From contig JBLWGC010000036.1 of NCBI GenBank assembly GCA_048772705.1, forward strand, positions 186,001 through 250,000: a stretch of DNA of 64,000 nt, in the 5' to 3' direction. This DNA is from Leidyana gryllorum EB-2025a. Taxonomy: Eukaryota; Apicomplexa. Positions 1 to 9,773 of the stretch are shown here, piece by piece. A model generated the notes under the pieces. That model was not told where the DNA came from. It saw nothing but the letters and a program-made list of their open reading frames with translations, and did no database searches. The position numbers and the translations under genes were made by a program. Every line of letters begins with the position of its first letter. Within the stretch, counting starts at the first letter, position 1.

Positions 1-117
1 GGCCAGTCCTCAGAAGTTGCTGTCTGGGGTGCTATTGCTTCAGTTTCCGTGCACGGTGGTGGCGTGAGAGCCTCCAGGATCGGCGGCAGTCTCCAGAAAT
101 TGAATGAGTTGAACTGA
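1..117 (+). CDS. Possible C-terminal end of a plus-strand gene cut by the window edge
   Basis: Frame 1 is open from the first base to a TGA at 115-117 and encodes about 38 residues ending in LQKLNELN. The composition (VWGAIASVSVHGGGVRASRIGG) looks protein-like, and the stop lies 115 bp before the convergent lipin stop, matching the spacing of other gene pairs here. No family is recognised and 38 residues are too few to be sure. The minus-strand reading frame over 32-235 gives a low-complexity Arg/Ser-rich peptide and looks less likely. Confidence 0.3.
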   Translation, partial: GQSSEVAVWGAIASVSVHGGGVRASRIGGSLQKLNELN

Positions 118-231
118 TGGGAAACCATGAAAGCAGACCAGCGACCTGATGGCTGGCGTGGAGAGGTTCCCTGGATCGCTCCGCTGACAAAAAACGCTTA
201 GCTGCTGGCACGACACCCGGAGCAGCGGCGT

Positions 232-3109
232 TCAATCTCGAATTCGTCCATGTAGTCTGGGCCCGTGAGTAGGAACGCCGAACGTGCGTTTGGTCACATC
301 TTTCAACCGATACGCAGTTTTCATCCTCATAGAGTGCTGCTCTTCATCGAGACGTCGATGGTACGTAGCCGAAGTCGAGACACAAGTATCCGGACTCTCC
401 TGGACCATTGGAGTGGGAAGCCCGTACTCCATCGGCGAACCCGCCTCCACCGCCTCTTGCCGCCGCTGCTGTTCCTCAACAGCTTGCCCCTGAAGACGAC
501 TCGCATGCCAGGCACTAGCGCGCTCGACTGGAGCTTCATTGGAGGGACCGGCTCGACCGTCATCTAAACCCGGACTGGGTTCATGCGGGTTCCGCCATCC
601 CTCCAGGAGCAACTGCCGAGGGGTACCAGGCGAGGTGGCATTCCTATTTGGAGCAACTTTTGTTCCGCCTTCCAGAGAGTGAAAGAAGTTTGCTGGGCGA
701 CTTCGCTCGTAGCTGGCCAGACGTGAAAGCCGCTTCCTCTCTTTGATCCAATCTTCGCGTCTCAGCGAGCGTTCCAAAGATCCCTCTCCAGCGCCGCCGC
801 TGCTACCCGGGTGTCCGTTCCTCACCTCGTCGTCGGCTATTATTTCTTCCCGACTGTGGGGGTTCAATGCGGGAAACATGTCAGTCGCCATCTCGGACAT
901 AGACTCATATCTGAGTAAATCAACAAAGTGTGGTGTGTGTCAGGCAACAATCACTCACGTCTTGGCGAATGTCTTGTTCACATGATGGACGTGTCCAGTG
1001 GGATCAATGATGAATATTCGAGCTTCGGGAATGCCCACGTGTACATATGCACGATGATCCTGCGTGTGAGTGAGATCAGAAATACCACCTCTTCGCTGCT
1101 TGTGAGGCTCACCGTGTCTCGGTTTCCGAAGCCAGCATAGAACGGGTTGTAGAAGGGTGGGAACAGACTGCGAATGTCTCTCAGTGCAGCAATTTTGAAC
1201 ACGTAAGGTTTGCGATCGATCACTTCTCGCTTGAAAGATGGGAACAAACGATCAGGTGATAGAATTAAGGGGCCATCTGACGATCGCGTGTGTGTGGTGG
1301 TGCCGCCTCCTCCTCATTCGTCTCACCTGGTAATTTATTCCTTTCGTTCTGAGTGAGACCGAATAGGTAGTCACGGGTTGAATCTGCTTGACCAATTGCC
1401 CGTGCAGTGAGATAGAGAATTTTGTAGTCATGCTTTCGTACAGAAGAGAACAAGTGGGCCACGCCTGGGTGGGACCAATCTTTGCCCACGATAGGCATAA
1501 GTTGGCCCCAGACATCGGATCGTGTGATCGTCCCGTCAACATCAGAAACGACAATTTTCGAGTTCCGAGGCCACAGATATATAGTTCCTGTCACAGTCTT
1601 AGTCCCCTGCAGGGCTGAGGACACCGAAAAGGTGATGGGATTCGGCCCCGGTTCCAAGTTTAGGGACGCCTGCAGCCAATTCTCTGTCACCGAGCCCCTC
1701 ATCCACTTACCAGCTGTTCGGGAGTTGGTTTCAGACTCTTCCGATAGCGTTTGATTCTGGTGGTGTTAGTCTGTTGGTCGTCCTCCAAGGCAACAATGCC
1801 CGCTGTGGCTGCCAATTTATTGGGATCTGCGGTGGAGGACGTTCCTGTTGATGTTCTGGCAATGACCAGACCGTCGCCGACCACCTTCCCGGCATTGGGA
1901 GCGACAGTGGACAGAGTGGCTCCGAGAACCGGTTCCACTGCCGAGAGCGCGTCCACTCTGCCGAACTGCGTTTCCTCCTCATGAGGTGTATAACAGCTCA
2001 GACGTGAGCACAGAGTTTGATACCCTTTCCATATAGTGTTCATATCCTCAGCACTGACCTGACGGGGTTGAGCGGGGATTGGTCGGCGGCGAGTGGGACT
2101 GTCTGATCGGGCTCGCTTGCGAGCAAAGTGAGGAACCTCGACGGGAGACAGAATATCTTGGGCTTGTCTGGTCAACTTGGTGATCGGGTTGCGTACATCT
2201 TTGAACTGCAGTTGCCCTCGCAAGAGAGTGATGAACGCGTCTTTGGATAAGGATTGATTGAAGATCAACCACGAACACAATAAGGGTAGAGCTGTCTTCG
2301 CCGGGAAGTAGGGGGCGTCACCGTCGAAGCGGAACACCAATGAGGGATTGAACCATAAGCTGGGCTCTGCCTGCGTAGAGGAATATCGACTTTGAGCCTC
2401 GAGAAACACTTACGTCGAACCTCTCCCAGGTGAGTAAATTGGCCTGGAATACATCTTTGTCGTGTTGAATGTCCTCGGGAGTTCCGTAGAGCAGATGACC
2501 ACAGAGAGAGACTTCCACGCGAGAGTTTGGCTGTGTCAGAACCGGGTTATCGGCGCCCTGTACGTTGGCAGCAAAGTCCCGACACAGCTGGGCAACACCG
2601 TCTTGACTTGTTACTGGCACAGACTCTGCACTGGTTTGAGCGGGTCTTTCCAGAGGAGCGGGGGGCTCGGAGGGGGGAGCCGAGGGAGGTAGAGCTAAGG
2701 GTGGCGCGGTTTTGGGGGGAGGCCCTTCGGCCAGCGAGGTGGCGACTCGAGGAGACATGAGTGGTGATAAGGTGTTGTTGAAGTAATCTTCATCTTCCTC
2801 CCCAGCCGCAGCGGCCTGTTGAGCGTCACGTTCGATCTCTTCAGGGGTCCGAGTGTCCTCTACGATGAAGTAAGCCTCTCCAGCGGACCCGAGAGTCATC
2901 TTCAGGTCGGTCTCCTGCCAGTTGACGGTGACATTTACTATCTTCTCGCGACTACGCAGCAACTTTGCCTTCCCAAATCGCACATGGAAAGGAGTACTCC
3001 GTAAGGTTCCATCTTCTTGAGGGACAACCAATATATCAATACATCCACTCAGTGTGGCCAAGTTGAAGTCGAAAGCTGATGAGACAGACGACACGATCTT
3101 AGAGAACAT
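232..3109 (-). CDS. Lipin-type phosphatidate phosphatase
   Basis: Mg2+-dependent phosphatidate phosphatase of the lipin/Pah1 family, which makes diacylglycerol from phosphatidate at ER and nuclear membranes. The protein is about 875 residues in six exons. The N-LIP domain starts at once ([15 protein letters not shown], then [17 protein letters not shown]). The C-LIP/HAD domain holds the DxDxT motif in [17 protein letters not shown] near residue 495, followed by [51 protein letters not shown] and a late [14 protein letters not shown] strand. All five introns (about 41-57 nt) join in phase; one is 1670-1710, another 2371-2413. I chose the ATG at 3109 because the frame continues upstream only to a GTG and family members begin close to N-LIP. 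The C-terminal 220 residues are unstructured and charged. The start is 61 bp from the divergent isochorismatase-like gene. Confidence 0.95.
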
Positions 3110-3170
3110 CTTCCCAGTTGCACCTGCACCTTCAGTACTATAAATCGGGGTCGTATTTTTTGCTTCCACT

Positions 3171-4356
3171 ATGACTGCAAAGTTGCTATGGGTTTGTGAT
3201 ATCCAAGTGAGTTCCCACTGCTGCTGACGAGTGTTCTGGGTAGAGCAAACTTGTCCCTGTTTTATATGACCACATCATTGCTGAGGAACGGATGCTCCAA
3301 TGTCTTAAACTATGCGCGAATGCAGCCGCCAAGTCGCCGCGAGGTAGCGCTCTTATCTGTTGCTCCACATCTCTTGTAATATAGAGTGGGGCGTCTTGGT
3401 GACGGAGCAGGTTCCCAGTAAACTTGGTCACACCATTCCAGCTGCCCTTGAAGTAGTCAAAGACATCTCTCCCCATAGTGTGAAGGAGAAGTCGAAATTC
3501 TCGGGCGCGGATGCTATTCTCGAATTCTCTAAAGAGCATCAGTCGCGATTTACGGAGCTGATTATTGTTGGAGCGGAGGCACATATCTGTGTTCTCAAGA
3601 CTGTCATGGATTTGCTGGGGAGGGCCGACCACAATTTCGATCACATCACTGTGCTCGAGGACGGGATTTATAGTATGGTACGCTCTGTCTATCTGAAAGG
3701 CTGTCAACTGCCACTGAAATCGTCCCAACCAGTCGCCGAAACATCGCACAATCGCCTTGGAGGCCCTTCATGAGCTGGACGCTAAGGTCAGGGTGGCCTC
3801 CTCCTCCCAGATCCAAGCAGGGTGGGGTGGACCGCCAGGCAAAGGGTACAAAGCAACTTGGATTGACACACCCGATCGTCTGTGCGTCTTCATTGACAAT
3901 GGGGACTCTGCTGTTACACTGAAATATGTCGTTCAATCCTTCTGCAAACTTCATGGTGGGTGCACGAACGAGCACTTGTCTTCTGCATCAAACATGTCGG
4001 GTTCAGGAATACCGCTGCTGGAGGCAGCTCAACTCAAACCACACCCAGACCGCGACGTGCTGGTTGTCTGTGGTAGGAGCCCTGCTCTGGAGCATTACTG
4101 GAAGGAGGTGGCTCTTGTGAAGGATTGTGGAGCGACAGTACCCGCTGGCGTCCATGCGCTCCCGTTGTCGCTGGAGTCCCTAATGTATATGCTGGTACCT
4201 AATGCTGCCGATCCGAAATTCAAGGTACGGCGGAACAGTTTCGGGAGAGACGATGTGAATGCTTGTTTAACAGCCTACACTGCAATTGGTCAAACAATGC
4301 AAGATAAGCGCAGTGCTATAGACGAGGAGGGATCATCAAAGTCGACCACTACATAG
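3171..4356 (+). CDS. Isochorismatase-fold cysteine hydrolase (ISOC1/YcaC-like) with an inserted segment
   Basis: Member of the isochorismatase/nicotinamidase-like superfamily; the substrate cannot be read from sequence. The likely catalytic triad is present: Asp in LLWVCDIQ (residue 10), Lys in KEKSKFSG, and nucleophilic Cys in VGAEAHICVLKTVMDLL. Four exons join in phase; the introns begin at about 3207, 3326 and 3676, and exon 4 starts SPKHRTIALEAL. The usual last strand and helix (SLESLMYMLVPNAADPKFK) come about 100 residues later than in relatives, so the domain seems to carry an insertion with no recognised fold. A short unrecognised intron inside that insertion is possible (a GT...CAG pair starts at about 3787). 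The C-terminus is polar and Ser/Thr-rich. NAD+ salvage is a tempting role because NAPRT lies in this window, but that is only inference. Confidence 0.85.
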
Positions 4357-4433
4357 AGGGTGGCTGTGTCTATCTAGAGTTTGGTCTATATTGGGGTCAG
4401 TCGACAAAATGAAGCCGTTTCGGCTTTTCTTCC

Positions 4434-5267
4434 TCATGTACGCACAGGTGTGGGCAAATTATCTTCTTCAGCCAGCACAGCCGGGCGCTGCTGACTGCGG
4501 GATAGTAGGCCCGACGCCGCGGCATCGTCACCATAAACTCCGCCGCTGGTCAAATTGGCCTCCTCAGCTTGATTGGCACTGGCACGTCTCCGTATGATTC
4601 TTCTGATTAAGTTTGCCACCTTGATCATCAGTACAAATATCACAACCAAAGTCAATACACTGGTGATTCCCAACAAGATAGAGCTTAGGGTGTTGCCTCT
4701 CCTAGTTGGACATTGATTCTCAGGATAACACCGTTTGTCGAGGTCCAAACAGCAGGACATCCCAGTCATGCACTCTACTCCTCGACCAAACGGGCAGCAG
4801 GTGTGCTGCAGATGATCTCTGTATCGCTGAGGGAAGTCAGCTGCATCAGACGACGCTTGAACAATCGGGTTCGGAGCCACACAACATGCATCGCCCGAAT
4901 CCACTTTTTGTCCGCAGAGCTCGTCACTCCGGCAGCAGTTCTCACCGCATATCAGCGATTTGATATCACAGCACGTGAATTTGCATTGTCGGTGGTGATG
5001 ACACGTAACTGACGCATCACTGGGGGCCGTGTGATGGGCCAGAGAAACACTGACAGGAGGGCAACAGCAATCACGGCTACCCGGTACATCTGCCAGTGGG
5101 GCGTACGACTGAGCACATACTCCGCTGTTGCTCCCCAGCAGGCATTGATCAGTATTACCGCCAGTATCGCCGCCGCCACACGTGTCAGATAGCCTGCAGT
5201 CAATGCGGGCTTGGAAAAAGGTGTCGTCGGTGACCACCAGCGGCTTGGCTTGGTCCAATTTTTCCAT
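4434..5267 (-). CDS. Cysteine-rich single-pass membrane protein, unknown
   Basis: A 277-residue open frame with about 25 cysteines, many as CC pairs (DCCCPP, FTCCD, ENCCRSDELC, DACC, HTCCPFG, MSCCLD). A strong transmembrane segment lies near residues 195-220 (ILLGITSVLTLVVIFVLMI), followed by a basic stop-transfer RRIIRRR and a cytoplasmic tail of about 50 residues. The spacing recalls granulin-like modules but does not match a granulin clearly. Oddly, no signal peptide follows the only in-frame ATG (MEKLDQAKPL). An overlapping frame carries a signal-like peptide, MYRVAVIAVALLSVFL (about 5040-5085), but I found no consensus splice joining it in phase to the cysteine frame. The true start or an extra 5' exon is therefore unresolved. 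It probably acts at the cell surface or in the secretory path. Confidence 0.6.
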   Translation of the reverse strand: MEKLDQAKPLVVTDDTFFQARIDCRLSDTCGGGDTGGNTDQCLLGSNSGVCAQSYAPLADVPGSRDCCCPPVSVSLAHHTAPSDASVTCHHHRQCKFTCCDIKSLICGENCCRSDELCGQKVDSGDACCVAPNPIVQASSDAADFPQRYRDHLQHTCCPFGRGVECMTGMSCCLDLDKRCYPENQCPTRRGNTLSSILLGITSVLTLVVIFVLMIKVANLIRRIIRRRASANQAEEANLTSGGVYGDDAAASGLLSRSQQRPAVLAEEDNLPTPVRT

Positions 5268-5314
5268 CTTCTTCTCACTTTACACCAACTGGTGGGATTT
5301 CAATTTGTCTGTCA

Positions 5315-6442
5315 ATGAGCAAATCATGTCTCCGGGTAGCGACACTGGAGCAGAACCTGCAATGCATTAGAAACGAGTTCGAACTGCGTGGCAAGGGTAA
5401 AGCAGTCCAGCAGTGGATCGATCGAGAAAAGGAATTAGAGGCACTACAAGGCGATATTCGTCTGGCTCTAGTGCGAACCCCAGCTGTTGGTGATCTGCGG
5501 GAAGATGTACTCGGGGGCTGTACGATTGCCCCTCGAATACTCTATTATGTGAACGGCGTGGACAGGAAACTGTATCATGTGGTGAGTAGACCCCACGCAC
5601 ATACCCATAGTGCCTCAGGATCGAGGATTCTGCCTCACTTCAGTCTTTGTTCCATCGCGTTTCCGCAAAAACGGATACGGTCAGGAAATTAAGAGGCAGT
5701 TACACTGTCTGGGAAACGATCACAAATATGCATTCAGCATTCTCTACTCCGCCGTCGGAGAATTCTATGCTCCTCAATGGAAAACCTTCCCCGTCTTTGT
5801 GGCCTCGTGGCCCTCACAGATGACACAACTGCCACCCAACGTTCAAATGGTAGAGCAGGTCGACGACCTGATCACTATCGATCAATCTACCATGCGAGCG
5901 GAGATGCAAGAATTGGCAGAGCCAACCATTGTTCTTCCGTTCACGACCACCCAGTGAGTTCTCAGTATACGTTGGCTGCGTGTTATACTGTCGTGTCCAG
6001 GAGGAAATGGTGGCAAGTGCGACACCGTCGTGCCGCTCACCACCTGGGGAAGCGGATCAACGTCTTGTGGGGTGCAATGATTGCCGACGACACTATGGGA
6101 CCAGCCAAGTGTCCCTCCTTCATTGTTTGGTACCCTCACTGGTTCGAGGATTGTCTAGTTGTCCTTCGACTAAGACATAACCAAAAATCTATTCACGCAG
6201 AAGCATTGATTCTAGCAGCCAAATCCTACGCCAGCGAGCTCGGGTTGTCCAGGATCGATGCACGGGATCCCGATGGTCTCCTCAAGAACTTGACTTGCCG
6301 CCCGGAGAAGTACGAGGAAGATCTTGAGAATGGGGCGGCGTGGTCGTGGCACGAGGGCTGGAAGAAGGTGCTGCCAGCAGAGGAATCGGAGAGACTTGAT
6401 AGCGTGAAGTGGATGTGTAACGAGATGTACTGTTGGGCGTGA
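5315..6442 (+). CDS. LYC1-like GNAT acetyltransferase
   Basis: Resembles the fungal LYC1 family (lysine N6-acetyltransferase-like GNAT proteins). Exon 1 encodes a charged N-terminus and the first strands (GCTIAPRILYYV). Exon 2 has the acetyl-CoA-binding stretch SVFVPSRFRKNGYGQEIKRQL, then YAFSILYSAVGEFYAPQWK. Exon 3 carries the C-terminal LYC1 region (VLWGAMIADD, FIVWYPHWFEDCLVVLRLRH). The intron at 5583 (GTGAGT to CTCAG, 38 nt) and the one near 5955 (CA|GTGAGT) both restore the frame. The protein is about 345 residues. The gene starts 47 bp from the divergent cysteine-rich gene and ends 9 bp before the stop of the convergent hydrolase. In yeasts LYC1 begins lysine breakdown; whether this protein does so is unknown. 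Confidence 0.8.
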
Positions 6443-6451
6443 GAGCCAATT

Positions 6452-7946
6452 TTACGCTGTGACAACGTTTTGTGGTACTTGGACTCCATCTCCGACTCCA
6501 GCTGCACTGACACTGTTTTGTTGACCTTCAACTCCCGCTGCTGTAACACTGCCCACATCTGTCATCGTGCTGTTATCCCGAACACTGCGGGGCAACTCTC
6601 CCAACGGGAGTGCCCCGTTTTCCCAGGACGTTACCCAGGGTGCGTCTTCGCTTTTTCTCGATGCATTCTCAATAAAGTCTCCAATCGAGTTGAAGACATC
6701 AGGGAACATCAGATAGGCCGACGCTCCATGCCAGCCGCCTCGAATGGTACCAATGACTTTTCGCGACGATCGACACGCGTCGTATAGTTTTCTCACTCCT
6801 TGAATAGGAGTTCGAGTATCTCGATCACCTGCTATGATGAGTGTAGGTTTGGACACATTGCTCAATATCTCTTTGGTGTTAAAGTTGCTCGGCCCCACGA
6901 CTTGGAGGATCAGCCGACCCAGTTGATCCCCAAAGTCATCTCCTGGACAAGCTGCACTCCACGCGTTGGAGACGGGAGACTGCAAGATGAGCCCCGCCAG
7001 CCGATCGCGGGTCTCAGGGCAGCTTAAAAGGTGAGCGGCAGGGGCAGCTCCCAATGAGTGTCCCCAAACGAAGACTCTGTTCACGTCAATGAGCCCCTGT
7101 TGATTGCTCAGCAGATAGTTGGCCATATCTTCGGCGTCCTCGTACATTCGTGCTTCGGAGGCCTCGCCCTTCGAGGCACCGAACCCGCTGTAGTCAACGC
7201 ACATCACATTGAGACCCAACTTCTCGTGGAGGGACACCAACATCGGGAGATATTTGCCCGCATCTGTAAGACGAAACGACATAATTGATACTGAAGTACG
7301 ACTTACTCGCAGAGCGTCCCTGCAGATACAGGACGGTCGGGCGCCGTTCGCCGTCAGAGTGTCGTAAGAAAAGGCTGTGGCAAATGATTTCGGAATGAGG
7401 CCAGCGTCCCTCACCCTTTGAGAACAGAGCCTACTCTGTTGCGAAAGACAATGGGCTTGAAAGAATGGACCCCGTACTCAGCAGGGCTTCGCCAACCATT
7501 ACTGTTGGTCTCATATCCAACCCCCAAGTCTGGACAACCTGATGCCACAAATCCATATATGACAAGAGGCCACTGAGTGACTTACGATTAGTCTCGGGGT
7601 CCATCAAAGTCTTCTCTTCTGTCAAACGGACGTACCCGACCCCCGTAAGAATAACGCCAAGGGTACACAAGAATATACTTGCGAGCCCAGCAACAAACCG
7701 CCCGCCCTGGTGCGGCTGGTAGCATGCTGACCCGCCTCCACGTTTACCAACGGTGCGGAGGTCTGAGGTCGGAGTCAGAGGCTCAGGTCCCCCCAACTGA
7801 CACATGCTAGAGCCGTCTTCGAGGATTACCTCGGATAAGGAGGGAGTACTCTCGTTCCTGACCAGAGTCTCGCGGTCCAGCTTAACCTGCTCGGATGGGC
7901 GGGACCGCGCCTTGAGTCCTGACGGTCTCGGCGGTGTTGCACTCAT
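6452..7946 (-). CDS. ABHD13/Bem46-like serine hydrolase, membrane-anchored
   Basis: Alpha/beta hydrolase of the ABHD13/ABHD17/Bem46 group. A polar N-terminus of about 75 residues precedes one membrane segment (VAGLASIFLCTLGVILTGVGYV). The hydrolase domain follows: FRNRVGSVLKGLFLRH and PTVLYLQGRSA (oxyanion region), VMCVDYSGFGASKG, nucleophile elbow VFVWGHSLGAAPAAHLL, acid IIAGDRDTRTPI and catalytic His in IRGGWHGASAY. Three introns (starting near 7587, 7429 and 7307) join in phase. The last 70 residues are low-complexity (Val/Ala/Gly-rich). The single N-terminal anchor with a soluble domain fits ABHD13 better than the palmitoylated ABHD17 form. Substrate unknown. It starts 46 bp from the divergent citrate synthase gene. 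Confidence 0.88.
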
Positions 7947-7992
7947 GGCACTACTAGGTGTAGCAGGAGTGGCGTTGGATGTTTAAACAACG

Positions 7993-9773
7993 ATGGCGAC
8001 TGTCAAAAAATCAATTGGTGTGCATGCTTCCTTGAGCACGTTGAGAATGAATCGATTCACGTTCTTTGGGGGTCCGAATCCCCATCTTGTAGCACTGCTA
8101 CGTCAAGGGAGCTCCACACGTGAGTTAGACTCAGTTTAGCATTTAGCGGCCGCCCTCAGCCAAGGCGCTAGACAGAATTCGGAACATTATCAAACCTCTT
8201 ATGCAAGAGCGAGCAGCGAAATTGGCTGAAATAAAGGCGGAAGAGGCTGTGCCCATCATGTCAGTGACCGCGAGACACATTCTCACAGGTACAAACGTTT
8301 CGCGCACATAATTGCGTAACACTCACAGGCATGAGAGGTGTTCCTAGTCTCCTCTGGGACCTGTCAGATGTCGATCCGATTCAGGGGATTCGGTATAGGG
8401 GGCATCAGCTGAAAGACTTGGTGGAGACATTGCCCAAGTTCAAAGGGGACGGTGCGTGCATCGATACAACTCTTGAACTCCCTTTCATACAGAGTTTCCA
8501 TCGGCCGAGAGCGTGTGGTGGTTATTGTTGACCGGCCAATACCCCACGGCTGAAGACTGTTTCATTCTACAGCGGGACTTATCCCATGCAGCATGGGATG
8601 AGATCACAGAACAAATTGTGATCACACTGGAGAGCCTTCCGGAAGACATGCATCCCATTACCCAGTTGGCCATTGGTGTGCTTGCTGCTCAGCCATCATC
8701 AAAATTGAGTCACGCTCAAGACGAAGGATCTACAACAAAAGAGAATACATGGGAGTTCGTATTGGCAGACAGTCTCAACTTGGTAAGACCTGTACGATTC
8801 CTTGCAATCAATCTTGGCTGGCCACAGTTAGCTCGACTACCCATTATGGCGGGTTACATATATCGTAGATTATACCAGCCGCAGCGCCTACATGGGTTCA
8901 AAGATGATGTACAGTCCTCAGCCGGTACAGACTTTGACTGGGCGGGCCGTCTTGCTTTCCTTATGACCGGCCATACTCGGCACAGTACTACAGCAGAACT
9001 TTTCCGCCTCTATGTTTTATTGCACGCCGACCACGAGGGGGGGAATGTGTCAGCTCATACAGCCAACGTTGTGGGGTCTGCGCTCTCTGATCCCTATTAC
9101 TCCTTTTCAGCCGCACTTTGTGGTCTGGCGGGTCCTCTGCATGGACTTGCCAATCAGGAAGCGCTAAAGTATCTGCAACATATAGAAGAACGTACGCAGG
9201 GAATTTCCGAAGATGCAGCCTTGCGGGAGCGCATCAGAGAGGTAGTCAAGGACGATCTAGGAAGGGGTAAGGTCATTCCTGGTTATGGACATGCAGTGCT
9301 CCGCACAATCGACCCTCGATTCACGCTTATGCGCAATTGGTCAGCCAAACACGCACCTAATGCTCGAATTGTGCGGTAAGTTCGACAATTGTCATTCAGT
9401 CAGTAGACACAATATCTGATACAGATTGAATCTAATTTGCGCCGAAGAGATCCCGAAAGTACTCATGGACAGTCCTAAGATCTCAAATCCTTGGCCAAAC
9501 ATTGACTGTGGAACCGGATCTGCGTTGTGGAATGTCGGGATACAACATCCCCAATTCTTCACTGCCCTTTTCGGGTTCAGCAGAGCCATCGGAATCACTG
9601 CGAGTTTGGGTGAGTCCAATTGAACGGAATGATATGAATGATGCTCCGCAGTTTGGGCTCGCATATTGAAAGAGCCATTGGAAAGACCGAAATCGGTGAC
9701 AATAGACCATCTCCAACAGCTCGTGACCGATGCCAAAGAGGCCGACGAGGTCAACGAGGATCAGCACGATTGA
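7993..9773 (+). CDS. Citrate synthase, mitochondrial type
   Basis: Condenses acetyl-CoA and oxaloacetate, the entry step of the TCA cycle. The N-terminus MATVKKSIGVHASLSTLRMNR is basic and hydroxylated, as in a mitochondrial transit peptide. Family blocks follow: MRGVPSLLWDLSDVDPIQGIRYRG, FPSAESVWWLLLTGQYPT, DHEGGNVSAHTANVVGSAL, then catalytic His in AGPLHGLANQEAL, His in PGYGHAVLRTIDPR and Asp in NPWPNIDCGTGSA. All three catalytic positions are kept. Six exons join in phase; the last intron (from 9608) gives the end [16 protein letters not shown]. The final 23 bp lie opposite the end of topoisomerase III. Presence of this enzyme suggests the organism keeps at least part of a TCA cycle, unlike the most reduced apicomplexan mitochondria. 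Confidence 0.95.

Noticed and set aside
3110-3169. Longer lipin N-terminus from GTG at 3169
   Set aside because: Not an ATG; the ATG at 3109 places N-LIP at the usual distance from the start.
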